Source: Clusia tigrina
Lineage: Eukaryota; Arthropoda; Insecta; Diptera; Clusiidae
Assembly (NCBI GenBank): GCA_920105625.2
Contig: OV050030.1
Coordinates: 68,911,807-68,975,806, forward strand
Length of the DNA: 64,000 bases
Direction: 5' to 3'
Position numbers and translations under genes: made by a program. Below are positions 1 through 13,668 of this stretch, one piece after another. Each line of letters starts with the position of its first letter. Within the stretch, counting starts at the first letter, position 1. Below the pieces are notes generated by a model that worked only from the letters and a program-made list of their open reading frames with translations, did not search any database and was not told the origin of the DNA.

Positions 1-6
1 GAAACT

Positions 7-900
7 CTAGAGTCTCATTGCTCTTTGAAGTCCAAGATCCACCCCCCTCCTCAGGTAACCAGGTACCATTGGAGCAGTTGCTAGGATCTTCCAAAGCCTG
101 GACGTCTCAGAGATATCTTCTACGTCACTGCAAAAGTTTCTCCACGATTCTCTTTGGGCCCTCCTAAGCTTAATTTTGAAAATTCTAATTGCTGCTTTGT
201 ATAAAACCCAGTCTGCACTATCTCTAGCCTTCTTTGCGTTGTTAAAAAGACTCCTACCCCTAATTTCCTCCCCCACCACGTGGGTATTTGTTTCCCCCTG
301 GGTCTACTGAGGGGTAAGAGCCTTATTAAGAGCATCCGTGAGAACCTCCACAGACCAATCAATTTCGTCAAACGTGCTTGTGCTAATGGGGTACTGAGGT
401 AGTAGTCTAGCTACAGTCACCCTGTAGAGGTCCCAGTTTACCTTCGTGATATTTCTTACAGCCGTAGGGCTAGGTAGACTATCTAAAAGATCAAACTGGA
501 TTACCCTATGATCGGAAAAGGAGTGTTCCTCTAGAACTCCCCGACTTGAAATCGGGTCAAACATTTATTCGGAGGCAAGGGTTATGTCTAGGACTTCCTG
601 CCTTGTCGCAGTAATGAAAGTGGGTTCTTACATTTTTTACGTATTAGAAGGCTAGTCGTTACAATATTTTAATATAATGACTCACCGCGGGAATTGACAT
701 CCTTGCTGCTCCAAATGTCATGGTGCGCATTGGCATCTTATCCAATGATTGCAGGCGCTTGTTGAGCCTTTGGAGCCACAACAAGCTTCTGTAAGTTGGC
801 TTCCGGAAGGATATCATGGAGATGAACGCTGGCAGACGCAGCCTTCGAGTGATGGAAGTTAAGCTGCACTATTCGTAGCATCTCTGCTACTAGTAGCGTT
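7..900 (-). pseudogene. Endonuclease and pre-RT linker of the LINE (broken)
   Basis: The minus-strand translation, in several frames, gives the order expected of a LINE endonuclease: DANAHHDIW near 700, a SRGES stretch just after it, PTFITATRQEVLDITLAS near 570-625, then SDHRVIQFDL near 495-525. DANAHH and SDHR are the catalytic-type motifs of this nuclease, which nicks target DNA to prime reverse transcription. The linker follows, with KLRRAQRESWRNFC and SRLWKIL near 80-165. At least one stop lies between DITLASE and the next segment, another precedes DANAHH, and the linker needs frame changes. This copy is dead. Confidence 0.7.
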
Positions 901-1459
901 GGCCACCTCCAACACAGCGCGTCCGCATCAGACTCGTCCGTGTCTGCTTCCAGAAGGCCCTCCTCCTCACTGAGTATGGTTGTTCACAGGAGACTCTCCA
1001 AACCCCCCACAGTTGACACAGAGTCACGGCGTTTTGGGTGCATGGAAGAGTCCGCAGCAGAAGTAGGATCAGGAGTTACTCCTATAGGGTTCGCTACCAC
1101 TTGATCCGTGCCAGGCGGTTACCCGTCCTTCTTATAGACTTTAAGGCTCGTAGATGAGAAGCCATAACCCACGACCCAATTGGAATCGCCTATAGTCGCC
1201 AGAAATTCTGCGTACACCACAAGGGTTACTGACCTGAAATACCTCTTGGTTCCTCTATTTTGGTAAACTTACAATTTATAGTCGGGAGCTACTGGTTATT
1301 CAATCTAAATATCTCCAGGATAGCCTCAGGGTCAGATGGTTCGGCTGGGATCCATGCGGCCGCTCTAGTTCTCTTAAGGATTAGCTCCCTAGGTACGAAT
1401 TGGATCCTTGATCCTGGCGTTGCCTTCCCCGATACTGAAGATCTTGATTCTGTAGAGGT

Positions 1460-1654
1460 CTACTGACCTTTAATCACATGGCCTTGGCGCCATCTGCTGT
1501 CGCGATAGGCGTGAAATCCACCAGGGAATTCCCTAGTAAGCTGGATGTAAAGCTTTGAAAGGCTGACTTCTACCATCATCCAGCGCTCAGGAGAAATGCT
1601 GCCATCAGGGTCACTACGGTCTATAAACGTCATTACCTGATGTTCTTTCAGCAA
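1460..1654 (-). pseudogene. Possible ORF1 (DUF4780-like) fragment
   Basis: A 64-residue minus-strand frame reads SISPERWMMVEVSLSKLYIQ and, later, SRWRQGHVIKGQ. This pattern resembles the C-terminal ORF1 domain (DUF4780 type) of jockey- and LOA-like LINEs, where it acts as an RNA-binding, gag-like protein. Its place upstream of the endonuclease on the same strand fits. The identification rests on remembered pattern only and the fragment is short. Sequence between about 900 and 1450 is probably the rest of ORF1 and the ORF1-ORF2 junction, but I could not read it in one frame. Confidence 0.4.
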
Positions 1655-1790
1655 TTCGCTGAAGGACTTCGTGGTGACAGCTCCGTGCGTTTCAACTTTT
1701 TGTGGTTTGGGTTGACTGTCTCCTCTAGGGACCGCTGACGCTCCGAAGGGAGCTTGACACTCCAGTATTACATTAAAGTCGGAGAAAATG

Positions 1791-3960
<2,170 letters not shown>

Positions 3961-3965
3961 AATGA

Positions 3966-5784
3966 AGTCTGAAGTCGGGTTAGACCGACTACGAAATACC
4001 CTTTACCATTTCTTGTGAGTACGAGTTCCACAATTGGGATGTTTGCTTCATAAATCATCATTAGGAGCATATCTACGTTAAATTGATTGATTTAAATTGG
4101 TACGGTACCTTGAATTGATTATAGCGACCCCATTTCTTGTGTGTGGCTTTGTAGGGTCCATATACGTACTAATACAAAATTTCGTCCAAAAATATTGTAT
4201 GGGTCGTAAGTTACAATAATATGTGAATAGTGGGCGTGGCTGTAGAAATAGTACGCCCATTTTTTGTGTGGTGTTTAATGTTAGTACCCGCAACCTTCTT
4301 GTGCAATTTCGTTGATAAATCTTTAATAGGAACCTAGTAACAATTTTTGGTTAATTGTGGGTGTGGCAGTAGTAATAATGTGCCCATATTTGGAATGCAT
4401 GGTAGAACATTGTATACATCTACAAATTTGTTTTCATATATCATCACTAGAAGCATAGTTAGGGTAATTGTCTTTAAGTGGGGTCCCCAAAGTTCATTAT
4501 ATGGGAGGGAGGCGTATACTTAATCTGATCGACCCCGAATCTTGTAAATGGCTTTGCAGGGTCCATATACGTACTACTTAGTAATTTCGTCCAAAAATAT
4601 TGTATAGGTCGTAAGTTATAATAATATGTCAATAGTGGGCGTGGCCGGTGAAATAAGACGCCCATTTAGTGTGTGGTGTTTAATGTTAGTACCCGCAACC
4701 TTCCTGCGAAATTTCGTTGATAAATCTTTAATAGGAACAGAGTAATGATTTTTGTCTAATTGTGGGCGTGTCAGTAGTAATAATCTGCCCATATTGCATG
4801 TTAGTACAGACCCAGTGTATACATCTACCAATTTGTTTTCATATATCATCACTAGAACTATAGATAGGGTAACTGTCTGTAAGTGGGGTCCACAAAGTTC
4901 ATTATATGGGAGGGAGGCGTATCCCATATCTGATCGACCCCAATTCTTGTATATAGCTTTGTAAGGGCCATATACGTACTACTATAAAATTTCGTCCAAA
5001 AATATTATATAGGTCGAAAGTTATAATAATATGTCAATAGTTAGCGGGGCTGTAGAAATAGTACGCCCATTTTTTGTGTGGTGTTTACTTCCTGTGAAAT
5101 TTCGTTGATAAATTTTTAATAGGAACACAGTAATGATTTTCGGCTAATAGTGGGCGTGGCAGTTCTATTATGATCTCCATGTTCTGCACACACACTATTA
5201 TGGATCCCATGTATATTTCTGCAAATTTTTATTCCGCTGGCATCAATACGAGCATAGGTAGGCTAATTTTAATTTTAGACCCGAAAGATCCCTATATCAA
5301 AAGTTAGCGTGACTTTTCTCTGATCAGCCCCATTTGTTGCAGATAGCTTTGTAATATCCAAATTTCGTGCGTAAATCTCTACCAAATCTTTAGTTTTTAA
5401 TATTTGTAACTGCCAAATAACGTCACGATTCCGTCAATTGGACCGAAGTTATAGTCATTTTAAAAAAGGTGAAAAAAGTTCCTTATATGGGAGGTAGGCG
5501 TGGTCTTGGTCCAAATCGGCCCATATAGCAATCTGGTTCTGTACCTTTGTCCAGACTATAGTTTTGCAAAATTTCATTAAGATAGCTCTAACGGTGTAGA
5601 AAAAAAGTGGCCACAGACGGACAGACGGACGGACAAAGTAAAAATTGCTTAGAAAGTGATTCTGATCATATCTGTATATATACGAGTATGTCCATTCCTA
5701 CCATGCCTCGTTTTCGAAATTGCAACCCCTCTCAAAAGCACAAAGTTAGTATACCCTATTTACCTTTTTTAATGGTAAAGGGTA
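3966..5784 (+). repeat. Repeat R copy A with three 405-bp tandem units
   Basis: An interspersed repeat beginning with a GAAGTCTGAAGTCGG-type motif and ending in TACCTTTTTTAATGGTAAAGGGTA. Internally it carries tandem units: the anchor CGACCCC occurs at about 4125, 4530 and 4935, a period of 405 bp, with a decayed fourth unit near 5330. Each unit has GGGCGTGGC or its complement, GGGTCCATATACGTAC and a TTTCGTCCAAAAATATT motif. A short CAGACGGACGGAC tract lies near 5615. It continues beyond the inserted LINE at 8909. Other copies are at 9430-10015, 13563-15860 (reversed) and 45420-45945. I see no coding sequence; short open frames here are by-products of the repeat. Confidence 0.8.
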
Positions 5785-5957
5785 GGTAGGTAGGTAGGAG
5801 TGGCCGCCCAGTTTGCCAAAAGCACACTTGAGCACACATAATGGCCCATTGTGATACCACAGTGTGGCGCCGTTCAAGCACTGACTAAAAAGGTTCCCAT
5901 ACTTGGGATGGTTCTAGTCAGCGCAAGGACAGCGCCTGGAAAGGCACGACTCCCCCG

Positions 5958-6506
5958 TCATGTTTCAGGAAACCATCCTGATACTTTGATGAACCTGGCT
6001 ATGTCCCTAATATTAATGGATGGCAGCTCTGTCAGGCTTGTAAGAAATGGGGCACCAAAGGTGCGAATTCTTCTTCTGCTCAAGGATGGGCAGTGGCATA
6101 AGAGGTGGAAAACCGTCTCGTCCTCCTCCTCGAAGCCACAGCCTCGGCAAAAGTCATTTGAGGGTAGGCCCAGACTTTCTGCGTGCTGTCCCATTATGCA
6201 GTGGCCGGTCAAAACCGACACAGTTGTCGACAGTGATACGCGATCAAGTCGAAGAAGTTGATTGGTTCTGTTTTCGTCCATTCTTGCCCAAGTTAGTCTA
6301 GCCGTGTGGCAGGATTCCTCGTTAGCCCAGGATTTGTAGGCGTCAGCGAGATATTTCGGTTTGACTTCGAGCTTGGCTGTTGCCAGTGGAATGCCGATGT
6401 TTACAGAGGGGTGAATGTCGTGCATTAGCGTGCCTGCCTTGGCAAGCTCGTCCGCCTCGCAGTTTCCCGGGATTTCGCTGTGTCCGGGAACCCAGACTAG
6501 GTGCAC
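5958..6506 (-). pseudogene. LINE RNase H C-terminal part and terminal zinc-knuckle region
   Basis: A 182-residue frame starting at HLVWVPGHSEIPGNCEADEL, which holds the RNase H histidine and last aspartate. It ends with a CRGCGFEEEDETVFHLLCHC motif, the C-x2-C...H...C knuckle seen at the C terminus of RNase H-bearing LINEs, and then SRRRIRTFG. The frame closes at 5958, followed by about 170 bp of 3' UTR and the TACC tail. It is the continuation of 6554-7690 after a frameshift. Confidence 0.85.
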
Positions 6507-6553
6507 CCGAGAGTAACTTGCGAGCTCATTTAAAGATGTTCGACATTCATGAA

Positions 6554-7690
6554 CTAGTCTTGATGTGGCCGTGGAGCCAAAAAGAGATTTAATGGCGGCC
6601 TGGCTGTCTGAGAAGATACGTCAACTGCGCCGATATCACTACTCAGCATCCATTTGGCTGCGTGGTAAATGGCCATGACCTCAGCTTGAAAAACGCTGCA
6701 ATGGTCTGGGAGACGTAGGCAGATGTTTAAGTCCAGCTTGTCGGAATAAATACCGCTGCCGACTCTACCTCCAAGCTTGGAACCGTCGGTGTAGATTTCG
6801 ACTGTTTCACCGACGATTCGGTTTTCTGAGGTCCAGTCGCTTCGACTTGGAATAGTGAGGTCGAATTCCCTGTTCAAATCGGGATAGACCGACATATAAT
6901 CGATAAAGTTGGGGACAGGTGGGTCCTGATTCAGAATTGAAGCATGGCCTGTCAGGGTTATGCGCCAGTGCGAAAGAGCATTAAGTCTAATCGCTGTCAG
7001 CTTGGCTTGTTGTTTAACCAGGATCCCCGAGGGGAGCCAGTGCAGCATGGCAAAAAGGGCTTTCATAGGTGTGCTACGAAGAGCGCCAGTGATCAGTAGA
7101 GCAATGGATCTTCTAATTTGATCGAGGGGTTTGATATTACAGGCTTTTTCAAGAGCTTGCCACCAGAAGACCGACCCGTATAACAGGTTTGGTTCAACGA
7201 TGGCCGTGTAGAGCCAGAGCACGACTCGAGGACGAAGTCCCCATCGTGCACCAACTGCTCTTTTATAGCAGTATATAGCGCATGTTGCCTTACGTGCCCT
7301 CTCAGCTAGATTGGCTTTCCAATTAAGCTTTGGGTCGAGAATCAGGCCTAAGTACTTAACGTGTGTGCTCAAAGAGAGCGGAGTGCCGTTTAGACTAGGC
7401 ATTGTAAACTTTGGAATTTTGTACTTCCTAGTGAAAAGCATAGTCTCTGTTTTGGATGGGTTAACCCCAAGTTCGAATTCGCGACACCAGTTCGACACAA
7501 TAGAGAGTGAATAGTTAAGTTTTTCGGAAAGTGTTTGGGGGAATTTGCCGGATGCCGCGATTGCTACGTCGTCCGCATAGGCTATCACTTTGCATCCAGT
7601 AGATTCCAATCTCACCAGTAGTGTGTTAACTGCCAGGTTCCAGAGGAGGGGTGATAAAACACCCACTTGTGGCGTGCCCCTGTTAACCAC
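6554..7690 (-). pseudogene. LINE reverse transcriptase palm and RNase H, N-terminal part
   Basis: A 378-residue minus-strand open frame. It begins at NRGTPQVGVLSPLLWN, where the usual second G of PQGG is V. The catalytic YADDVAIAASG follows, then thumb sequence with HVKYLGLILDPKLNW. RNase H starts at EIYTDGSKLGG (first Asp) and includes FQAEVMAIYHAAKWM (Glu). The frame leaves the true path after GAVDVS, where a frameshift near 6600 moves the rest of RNase H into another frame. RNase H removes the RNA template strand. The YADD box is intact, but the gene is broken by the stop upstream and this shift. Confidence 0.88.
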
Positions 7691-7699
7691 CCTCCTGGA

Positions 7700-8880
7700 T
7701 TGGGCACTGGCGATCGTGGAAGTGATGATCCTAGATTTTAGTAGAAGCTCTATAAATTTAAGAAGACCTGAATTCAGGTTAAGATTTTAGAGTGCGGAAA
7801 TGACAGCGCTGGGGCATACATTGCTGAATGCTCCCTCGATGTCCAGAAATATGGCAAGTGTGAATTCCTTGTACGCCAAGGATTTGTCAACTTGAGAAAT
7901 GAGAGAATGAAGTGCTGTTTCAACCGATTTGCCTTTAGAGTAAGCGTGTTGAGATACAGAGAGAAGAGAAGGGTTGATCGATGTCCTGATATGTAGGTCA
8001 AGAGCTCTTTCTAGAACCTTAAGAAGAAAGGATGTTAGACTTATGGGTCTGTAATCCTTAGGTTTGGTGTGCGAGGCCTTCCCAACTTTTGGTATGAAGA
8101 CGACCCGAGCCGTGCGCCAGCGTAAGGGAATGTATTGCAGTCTGAGGCTTGCATTATATATTTGAAGCAGCCATGGAAGGATAATCTCTTCCCCATTTTG
8201 GATATCGGCAGGAATGATGCCGTCCGGTCCGGGGGACTTGTATGGCTTAAAGGTTTGAATGGACCATTCAAGGTGACTTTTTGTCCCTTGGAATGTGGGG
8301 AGGCTATCATGGGAAACCTGCTCCACCTGGTAGAGTGCTTGATCCGCTGAGGCTAAACTCCCTGGGAAGTGGGTGTCTAGCAGGATATCAAGGGTTTCGG
8401 CGCTTGAGTGAGTCCAGCTGCCATCTGGTTTTTGGATACAGTCAAGGGCTTTGTTAGAGGAGTGGAGAATTTTACGAAGACGGCTAGCCTCGGACGTCGA
8501 TTCAATGCTTTCGCAAATTCCCTCCATGACGCTCGTTTCCCTCGCCTAATGGCGTATTTCAACTCTTTTTGTTTATTTTTGAAAGGGGCCCAATCAGCTG
8601 TAACTTTAGCTTTGTTGAAAAGCATTCTACAAGTTTTGCGAAGACTTGCAATTTCCGAGTTCCACCACGGAGGTTTAGGTTTGCCCCGTGGTTCGGGAGT
8701 GATGCAAGAAATATGAGTGGCTTTTTTAAAAGCTGTGGACAGATCGTCGACCGCCCGATCAATGTCGGGACAGTTGTGGATAATAGGGGGAGTCGTTGCT
8801 AAGCATGACCCCAGTTTGAGCCGGAAAAGAGGCCAGTTCGTGTTTTTTCTATTGACAGGTTTAAGAGATTCTGTAATACA
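7700..8880 (-). pseudogene. LINE linker and reverse transcriptase, first part
   Basis: The minus-strand frames 8880-8377 and 8527-7787 carry the linker (PRGKPKPPWWNSEI, ending near KRASWREFAKALN) and then the fingers and palm of RT: SPGPDGIIPADI, FIPKVGKASHTKPKDYRPIS, SQHAYSKGKSVETALHSL and AIFLDIEGAFSNV. The enzyme copies element RNA onto nicked genomic DNA. The two frames overlap, so a frameshift lies near 8400-8520. A TAA stop at about 7787-7789 separates this part from the next, which is in the same frame. The element's own 5' end is missing, and the first residues of the longer open frame belong to flanking repeat R. Confidence 0.85.
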
Positions 8881-8908
8881 GGCAAAGAGATAATAATGGT
8901 AAAGGGTA

Positions 8909-9030
8909 TAAAAACTAGAATATGACAGTTTGGAGAATTTGACTGGCTTTATTTGCCACAAGCTGAAAATTATAAAGCCTATTCTTGTGGTTAATCCTCT
9001 ACCCATGAGAGGGTACAGTCCTTCACATGG
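8909..9030 (+). repeat. Flank of repeat R beyond the LINE
   Basis: Sequence resuming after the right-hand target duplication (TATAAAAACTAGAATATG). It joins the end of repeat R copy A to sequence of unknown origin, so the repeat boundary is at or just after 8909. Confidence 0.45.
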
Positions 9031-9243
9031 GTGAAACATCTAAGTGAAAGTGGGCTAAGTCAGCCATCAAATTCGTTATTGGAAACGCTGAAAACATGCG
9101 ATGCAATATTTTTGGTATTAAATGGAGAAAAATTATTGCTTACTAGCGGCTATATGCAAAAATATTTGACGGAAGCAAAGGACATTGGAGCTTATGAAAA
9201 AGTGAAAAAGCTTATTTTAGATATAGAATGTAATTTAGAATAA
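9031..9243 (+). pseudogene. Unidentified 70-residue open frame, possibly transposase-derived
   Basis: An open frame with balanced amino-acid use (SESGLSQPSNSLLETLKTCD, then YMQKYLTEAKDIGAYEKVKK) embedded in AT-rich sequence. It has no ATG at its start; the frame is open upstream through SFTWVKHL. The 'GGL...PS...L...C' layout faintly recalls the region after the catalytic core of P-element or THAP9-type transposases. I do not regard that as established. No neighbouring domain supports it. Confidence 0.25.
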
Positions 9244-9429
9244 GATTACTTAATACAGAAATTCTTCAAAATACCAAAGGATGACCAGAAAATTCAATAA
9301 AAGAACAACGTAATTTAAAAAAAATTGATTCATTTTTCCCTATCAAAGAATTTGGAATGAAGAATAAAAAAATGTCCCACTGTCACATTTACACAAATAT
9401 TTTACTGAAAATTATTAGCTAATAGGAAC

Positions 9430-10015
9430 ACAGTTCCGTGACGTCATTTATGCTACATGCGCAGAAACTTTTAATTTTTCCGCGGGATGTCGTAATCTTT
9501 GTTTCCATCATTCTTGGGAGCATATCTACTGTTATATTCGGTAGAGTACCTTAAATTGAATATATCGACCCCATTTCTTGTGATTGGCTTTGCAGTGCCA
9601 ATAAACGTACTAATATAAAATTTCGTCCGAAAATATTATATTGGTCGTAGGTTTAGTAGGACCCACATCTCCATAACTGCCAAATTGCTTCTCTATTCCA
9701 TAAATTGGACCGAAGTCATAGTCATTCTAAAAGAGGTGAGAAAAGTTCCTTATATGGGAGGTAGGCGTGGTTTTTGTCCAAATTGGCGATCTGATTCTGC
9801 ATCTTTGTTCAAGCTACACTTTTGCAAAATTTCATTAAGATAGTTCTAACGGTGTGGATAAAAGTGGCCACAGATGGACAGACGGACAGATGGACAGACG
9901 GACGGACAAAAGAAAAATTGCTTAGAAAGTGATTCTGATCATATCTGTATATATATGTCCATACCATAAAATTAGTATAGCCTTTTTACCTTTTAAAGGT
10001 GAAGGGTATAAAAGG
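9430..10015 (+). repeat. Repeat R copy B (short, internally deleted)
   Basis: Contains the repeat R landmarks in order: GGAGCATATCT, CGACCCCATTTCTTGTG, TTTCGTCCGAAAATATTATATTGGTCG, ATATGGGAGGTAGGCGTGG, TTTTGCAAAATTTCATTAAGATAG, the GACGGACAGA tract and the terminal TACCTTTTAAAGGTGAAGGGTATA. It lacks the 405-bp unit array seen in copy A. Confidence 0.75.
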
Positions 10016-10949
10016 AAAGTGGATACCTGATTATATGTGCTTTGTGGATGACTAATTTACTGCAATTTTATTTCAAGGAGTAAAATTGCTGGAAGTTGTG
10101 AGAAAAAATTTTTGAAAGAGGGGCTAAACTGGCCTTAAGGAAGAAACCACCAATGTAAAGCGTATAGAATAATAAAAGGGCGCAACAGTTCGTGAGTAAG
10201 CACTGGATGATTTTGAAAAGCTTTATGTACTAAGAATTATAATATCTGATTTTAAGAATTTGTGAAATTGAATTCGAGGGCTTTCCTTTTCATGATAGAC
10301 CGTTGAAATTTATGTATGATTCATTTTTATAATAAGTATAAAAAAAATTTTTTTGTTCGCAAAATGCGAATACTTTCGCATATTAAAGTATACATCAAAA
10401 CCTATTGCATGGTAGTCCGTTTAATACCTTCTAAAATGTTGATGTTATTGCACGAGTTATCAGTGCTGCAAGTCTGGAATTCATAATTTATCTAAACAAA
10501 TTCAACCTCTAACATATAAAAGTGATGTAATTGAATATACTCATCAATAAATTGATGGCAATATAAGGCGCATTCGATTCCTCACTTGCATCGAGCTCGT
10601 AACGAGTTGTGCGAATAAAACAGCACTCGAGTAAGTGGTATACTTGGCAGCACTGTTTCAACTGTTTTTTTAACATTTAATTTCTTCATATTTTTTATGC
10701 AATCTAATCATCTGATTATAATTTATATTAACAGAATAACAATATTTAAAATCAAAGATTAATTTTTTTTCTTTAAATTTAAACAGCTAAAATATAAAAA
10801 ATTCCAGGGAATTTTTATGGGTACTTTTTAATCTCGTGGGTTTTCTAGCAATTTTCAATTTGGAAGCGCTTTTCTATCGAGGATGGAAAAATTGGCTCGT
10901 TTAATCCGAGTATAATTTACTCGATATATTTTCCATACAAATGTCTGTC
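10016..10949. other. AT-rich spacer, nothing recognised
   Basis: No open frame of note and no repeat boundary that I can define. It may include the 5' LTR and leader of the errantivirus-like element that starts to be readable near 10950, but I found no LTR pair. Confidence 0.5.
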
Positions 10950-10959
10950 CTATCGTCAA

Positions 10960-11450
10960 GTGGCAAATCAAATGCGCCTATTATTAGTGAAAAGCCTTTA
11001 GATATGATAAAATCCTTACCAGATTTTTCTGGCAGAGAATGAGTCTATATATTTTTGAAAGCAAAAAATATTTTGCTGCACTTACAATTTTGAGAAATAA
11101 AATCATTAAGAAATTGATACTTTTAGTAAACAAAAGTATTATGACTCATGGTTAAGAATCTCCTATTACCAAATAATTAAATAATAAAAACAGACAGTTT
11201 GCCTTAAGAGTATTTTTCACTGGATTAAATTATCCATTAAGTGATATATTATTTTCACATCTACCCGGCGTTCCCAAATTCATTAGCAAAAGCCCAGGAG
11301 CTTCGATCAAGTAACTTGAGAGCAGCATTTGCTTTACAGTTTGACAGAAGTCAAAATCATAATAACTTTTAAAGGAAAGTATTTCAAGGCTATCAAAATG
11401 TTTTGGAACAATTAGTTGTTAAATTAAGACAGGAAAATATAAAAGAAAGG
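10960..11450 (+). pseudogene. Gag remnant of element I
   Basis: Broken plus-strand frames read KSLPDFSGRE near 11020 and NSLAKAQELRSSNLRAAFAL near 11280-11340. The first resembles the start of errantiviral capsid regions, the second their C-terminal part. Stops interrupt both. Capsid protein would form the particle; this copy cannot. Confidence 0.45.
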
Positions 11451-12133
11451 AATCAGTTAGCAGTAAAAAAAGAGGTGGAACATTATTATTACCCATTATC
11501 GGATTATAACATTGGTAGGAGTTAAACAATTATTTTATGAAATTGATAATTTAGAATCAGATTTATTAATAGAGTATAATTTTTTGAAAAAAACCAAAGT
11601 CTATAATTGATTTGAAACATGGTGTACTATAATATATATAATGGAAATAAAGATAAAATTTACAGTGCGGAAATAATTTGTACAAAATCTGTTGAAAAGT
11701 GACAAACATGTAATAACTAATTATACTTTAGGTAAAAGTATCCTTAAAGTGCAAGCCGATGATAATGCCGGCAATGTGAAACATTTATAGTAGAAAAACA
11801 AAATAAAAAGTTTAAAAGAAATATACAATCTTGAAAAAAGAAGAAATTATTTCTTTGAGAAATGATCCTTGAACGCCATACGATAATGATGATTTCGTTG
11901 AGGAAAAGTGGAAAAATCAGAAAAATGAAATATGTGACAGTTTTGAAGTATCAGATGAAGTTTTTAATAAAAAAGAGATAAGAAATGAGAGTCCAAAATA
12001 TATGGAGGTAGATATAGACAATTTTAAAAAACAAATTGTCAATATAAGATATTAAAGCTCATATACTCGTAGGTAGTAAACAGTACCCTTATCCTCTTTC
12101 TGCAAACAATTTTGTTAATAAGGAAATATCAGA

Positions 12134-12830
12134 ATGTTAAAAGAAAAAAGTATAAGAGATAGTAAAAGTCCTCATAATTCACAAATTTGGTCAGTTTCTA
12201 AAATGAGAATGAATGGAGATGGTACTCCAAAACAGAGACTAGTGATTGACTTTAAAAAAATAAATGAAGTTAGAATTGCCGATAAATATCCAAACCAGGA
12301 TACAAATATAATTTTTCAAATTTGGTAAAATTAGTTTATTTTTCTACAATAGATTTGGAATCTGGATTTTATCAGATTTTAATGCAAGAAAATCATATAG
12401 AAAAAACAGAACTTTCTATTCATAATGGAAAATTTGAATTTTTAAGAATGCCATTTGAATTAAATCATTCCCATAAATATTTCAAAGAGCCATGGATAAT
12501 ATTTTGAGAGAAAATAAAGGAACATTTTCGTCATGTCCATATAGACGATATAATTGTTTTTTCAAAAACTATTGATGAACATAGTAAACATCTTAATATG
12601 GTTGTTGAAACATTAAAAAATGCTATATTAAAATATCACTTAAATCGAATTTTTATAAAAAAAATAGGCGAGTTTTTGGATATTTTGTTGGACACAAACT
12701 AATTAAAAAAGATCCTAAAAAAATTAAAATAATTAATAATTATCCTATTCCGAGACCATTAAGACAATTAAGAAGTTTTTTGGGAATTAAAGGTTATTAA
12801 AGAAATTTTTTTAAAGATTATGCTTTTATT
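12134..12830 (+). pseudogene. Reverse transcriptase remnant of element I
   Basis: Three successive frames: 12134-12328 (SPHNSQIWSVSK, DGTPKQRLVIDFKKINE), 12322-12507 (VYFSTIDLESGFYQI, FEFLRMPFEL) and, from about 12520, HVHIDDIIVFSKTIDEHSKHL. These are RT fingers, palm and the catalytic x-DD box; the usual YLDD or YVDD reads HIDD here, so the aromatic residue is lost. Frameshifts near 12325 and 12507 break it. LRSFLGIKGYY-like sequence follows near 12760-12800. Base composition is very AT-rich, as for the rest of element I. Confidence 0.8.
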
Positions 12831-13029
12831 TGCAAACCCCATACGAAGTATGGGCAAAAGCCAAAAATTATATGTTGAGAAGATATAATGCAAAAAGAAT
12901 AATATAGAAAAGGTCATTGGTGAATGGAATAAGTTAAAACCAAAATATAGGAAACAAGAAGTAAAGGTAGATATAAAAAACAGGGTTAAAACAAAAAAGA
13001 AAAATAGAAAAATATAATATAAGAAAATA

Positions 13030-13480
13030 ATGTTCAATTTTATTTTTGAGAAAATGTACCTAGTGCTGTTTCTAATCATAACATTTTCTAATATACAGGC
13101 AATTGAAATCATTGACTACACAGGAGAGGAATACGTACTTATTGAAGATGGTGAAGTTGCCATTTATAATGAGTTTGGTAATATATTTCATATAACAAAT
13201 TTAACTCATTATAAGGAGATATTAATGGAAATAAGAAAATTCATGAATAACCGCAAATATACTAGTTTTGATATTGACAATAAACAAAATCCATATTACA
13301 TTCCATACGAGGAATTTTACCCAGAAGGTGATAATATTTATGAAATCAATTTAGAATTGAATAAAATTGAAACTTTATTGAAACAGTTAGAAATAACTGA
13401 CAAAGTAAAAATTAGAAATAAAAGAGGAATAATGAATTAGGTACAATTTGGAAATGGATATCGGGAACATTTGATGATAT
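13030..13480 (+). pseudogene. Env remnant of element I, first part
   Basis: A 136-residue frame opens with a hydrophobic leader (YLVLFLIITFSNIQAIEI) that looks like a signal peptide. It ends with KIRNKRGIMN, a basic site of the kind where furin separates SU from TM in insect errantiviral envelope proteins. The typical start of TM (LGTIWKWISGT) follows at once but one base out of frame, so the gene is broken there. Sequence similarity stops near 13480, where foreign sequence begins. Family knowledge: Env would mediate membrane entry; this copy is a defective genomic relic. Confidence 0.7.
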
Positions 13481-13668
13481 TTTGTTATTTATTTATTTAT
13501 TTATCTCTACAATTGAAGTTAGGACATTAAGCTGTCCTAAAGACATGAAGAATATAATATAATTTGTATACCCTTTACCTTTAAAAAAGGTAAATAGGGT
13601 ATACTAACTTTGTGCTTTTGAGAGGGGTTGCAATTTCAAGAAAGAAGCGTTGTAGGTATGAACATATA

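Larger units (their letters stand above)
1..1790 (-). mobile_element. Degraded non-LTR retrotransposon, cut by window edge
   Basis: Minus-strand remains of a non-LTR (LINE) element. From 5' to 3' on that strand I see a possible ORF1 C-terminal piece (1460-1654), apurinic-type endonuclease pieces (about 560-900) and the endonuclease-to-RT linker running off the left edge (7-564). Several frame changes and stops separate the pieces. The 5' limit near 1790 is a guess, marked only by loss of coding similarity and the start of AT-rich sequence. The clade cannot be fixed because RT lies outside the window. The linker pattern resembles that of the LINE at 5785-8894, but the sequence differs, so it is another family. 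Confidence 0.7.
5785..8894 (-). mobile_element. 5'-truncated RNase H-bearing LINE with 14-bp TSD
   Basis: A minus-strand non-LTR element that starts inside the endonuclease-RT linker and runs through RT, RNase H and a terminal zinc-knuckle region. Its 3' end is a short TACC repeat (plus strand GGTAGGTAGGTAGG from 5785). The 14 bases AATGGTAAAGGGTA occur directly on both sides, at 5771-5784 and 8895-8908, which marks the target-site duplication. The interrupted sequence is the end of repeat R. Domain order (RT, then RNase H, then C-terminal cysteine-histidine motif) fits the LOA/R1/I group; the exact clade is not settled here. Confidence 0.85.

Noticed and set aside
4078..4964. Several overlapping open frames on both strands (60-100 residues)
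   Set aside because: They lie in the 405-bp tandem units of repeat R and recur with frame changes in other copies; no protein motif.
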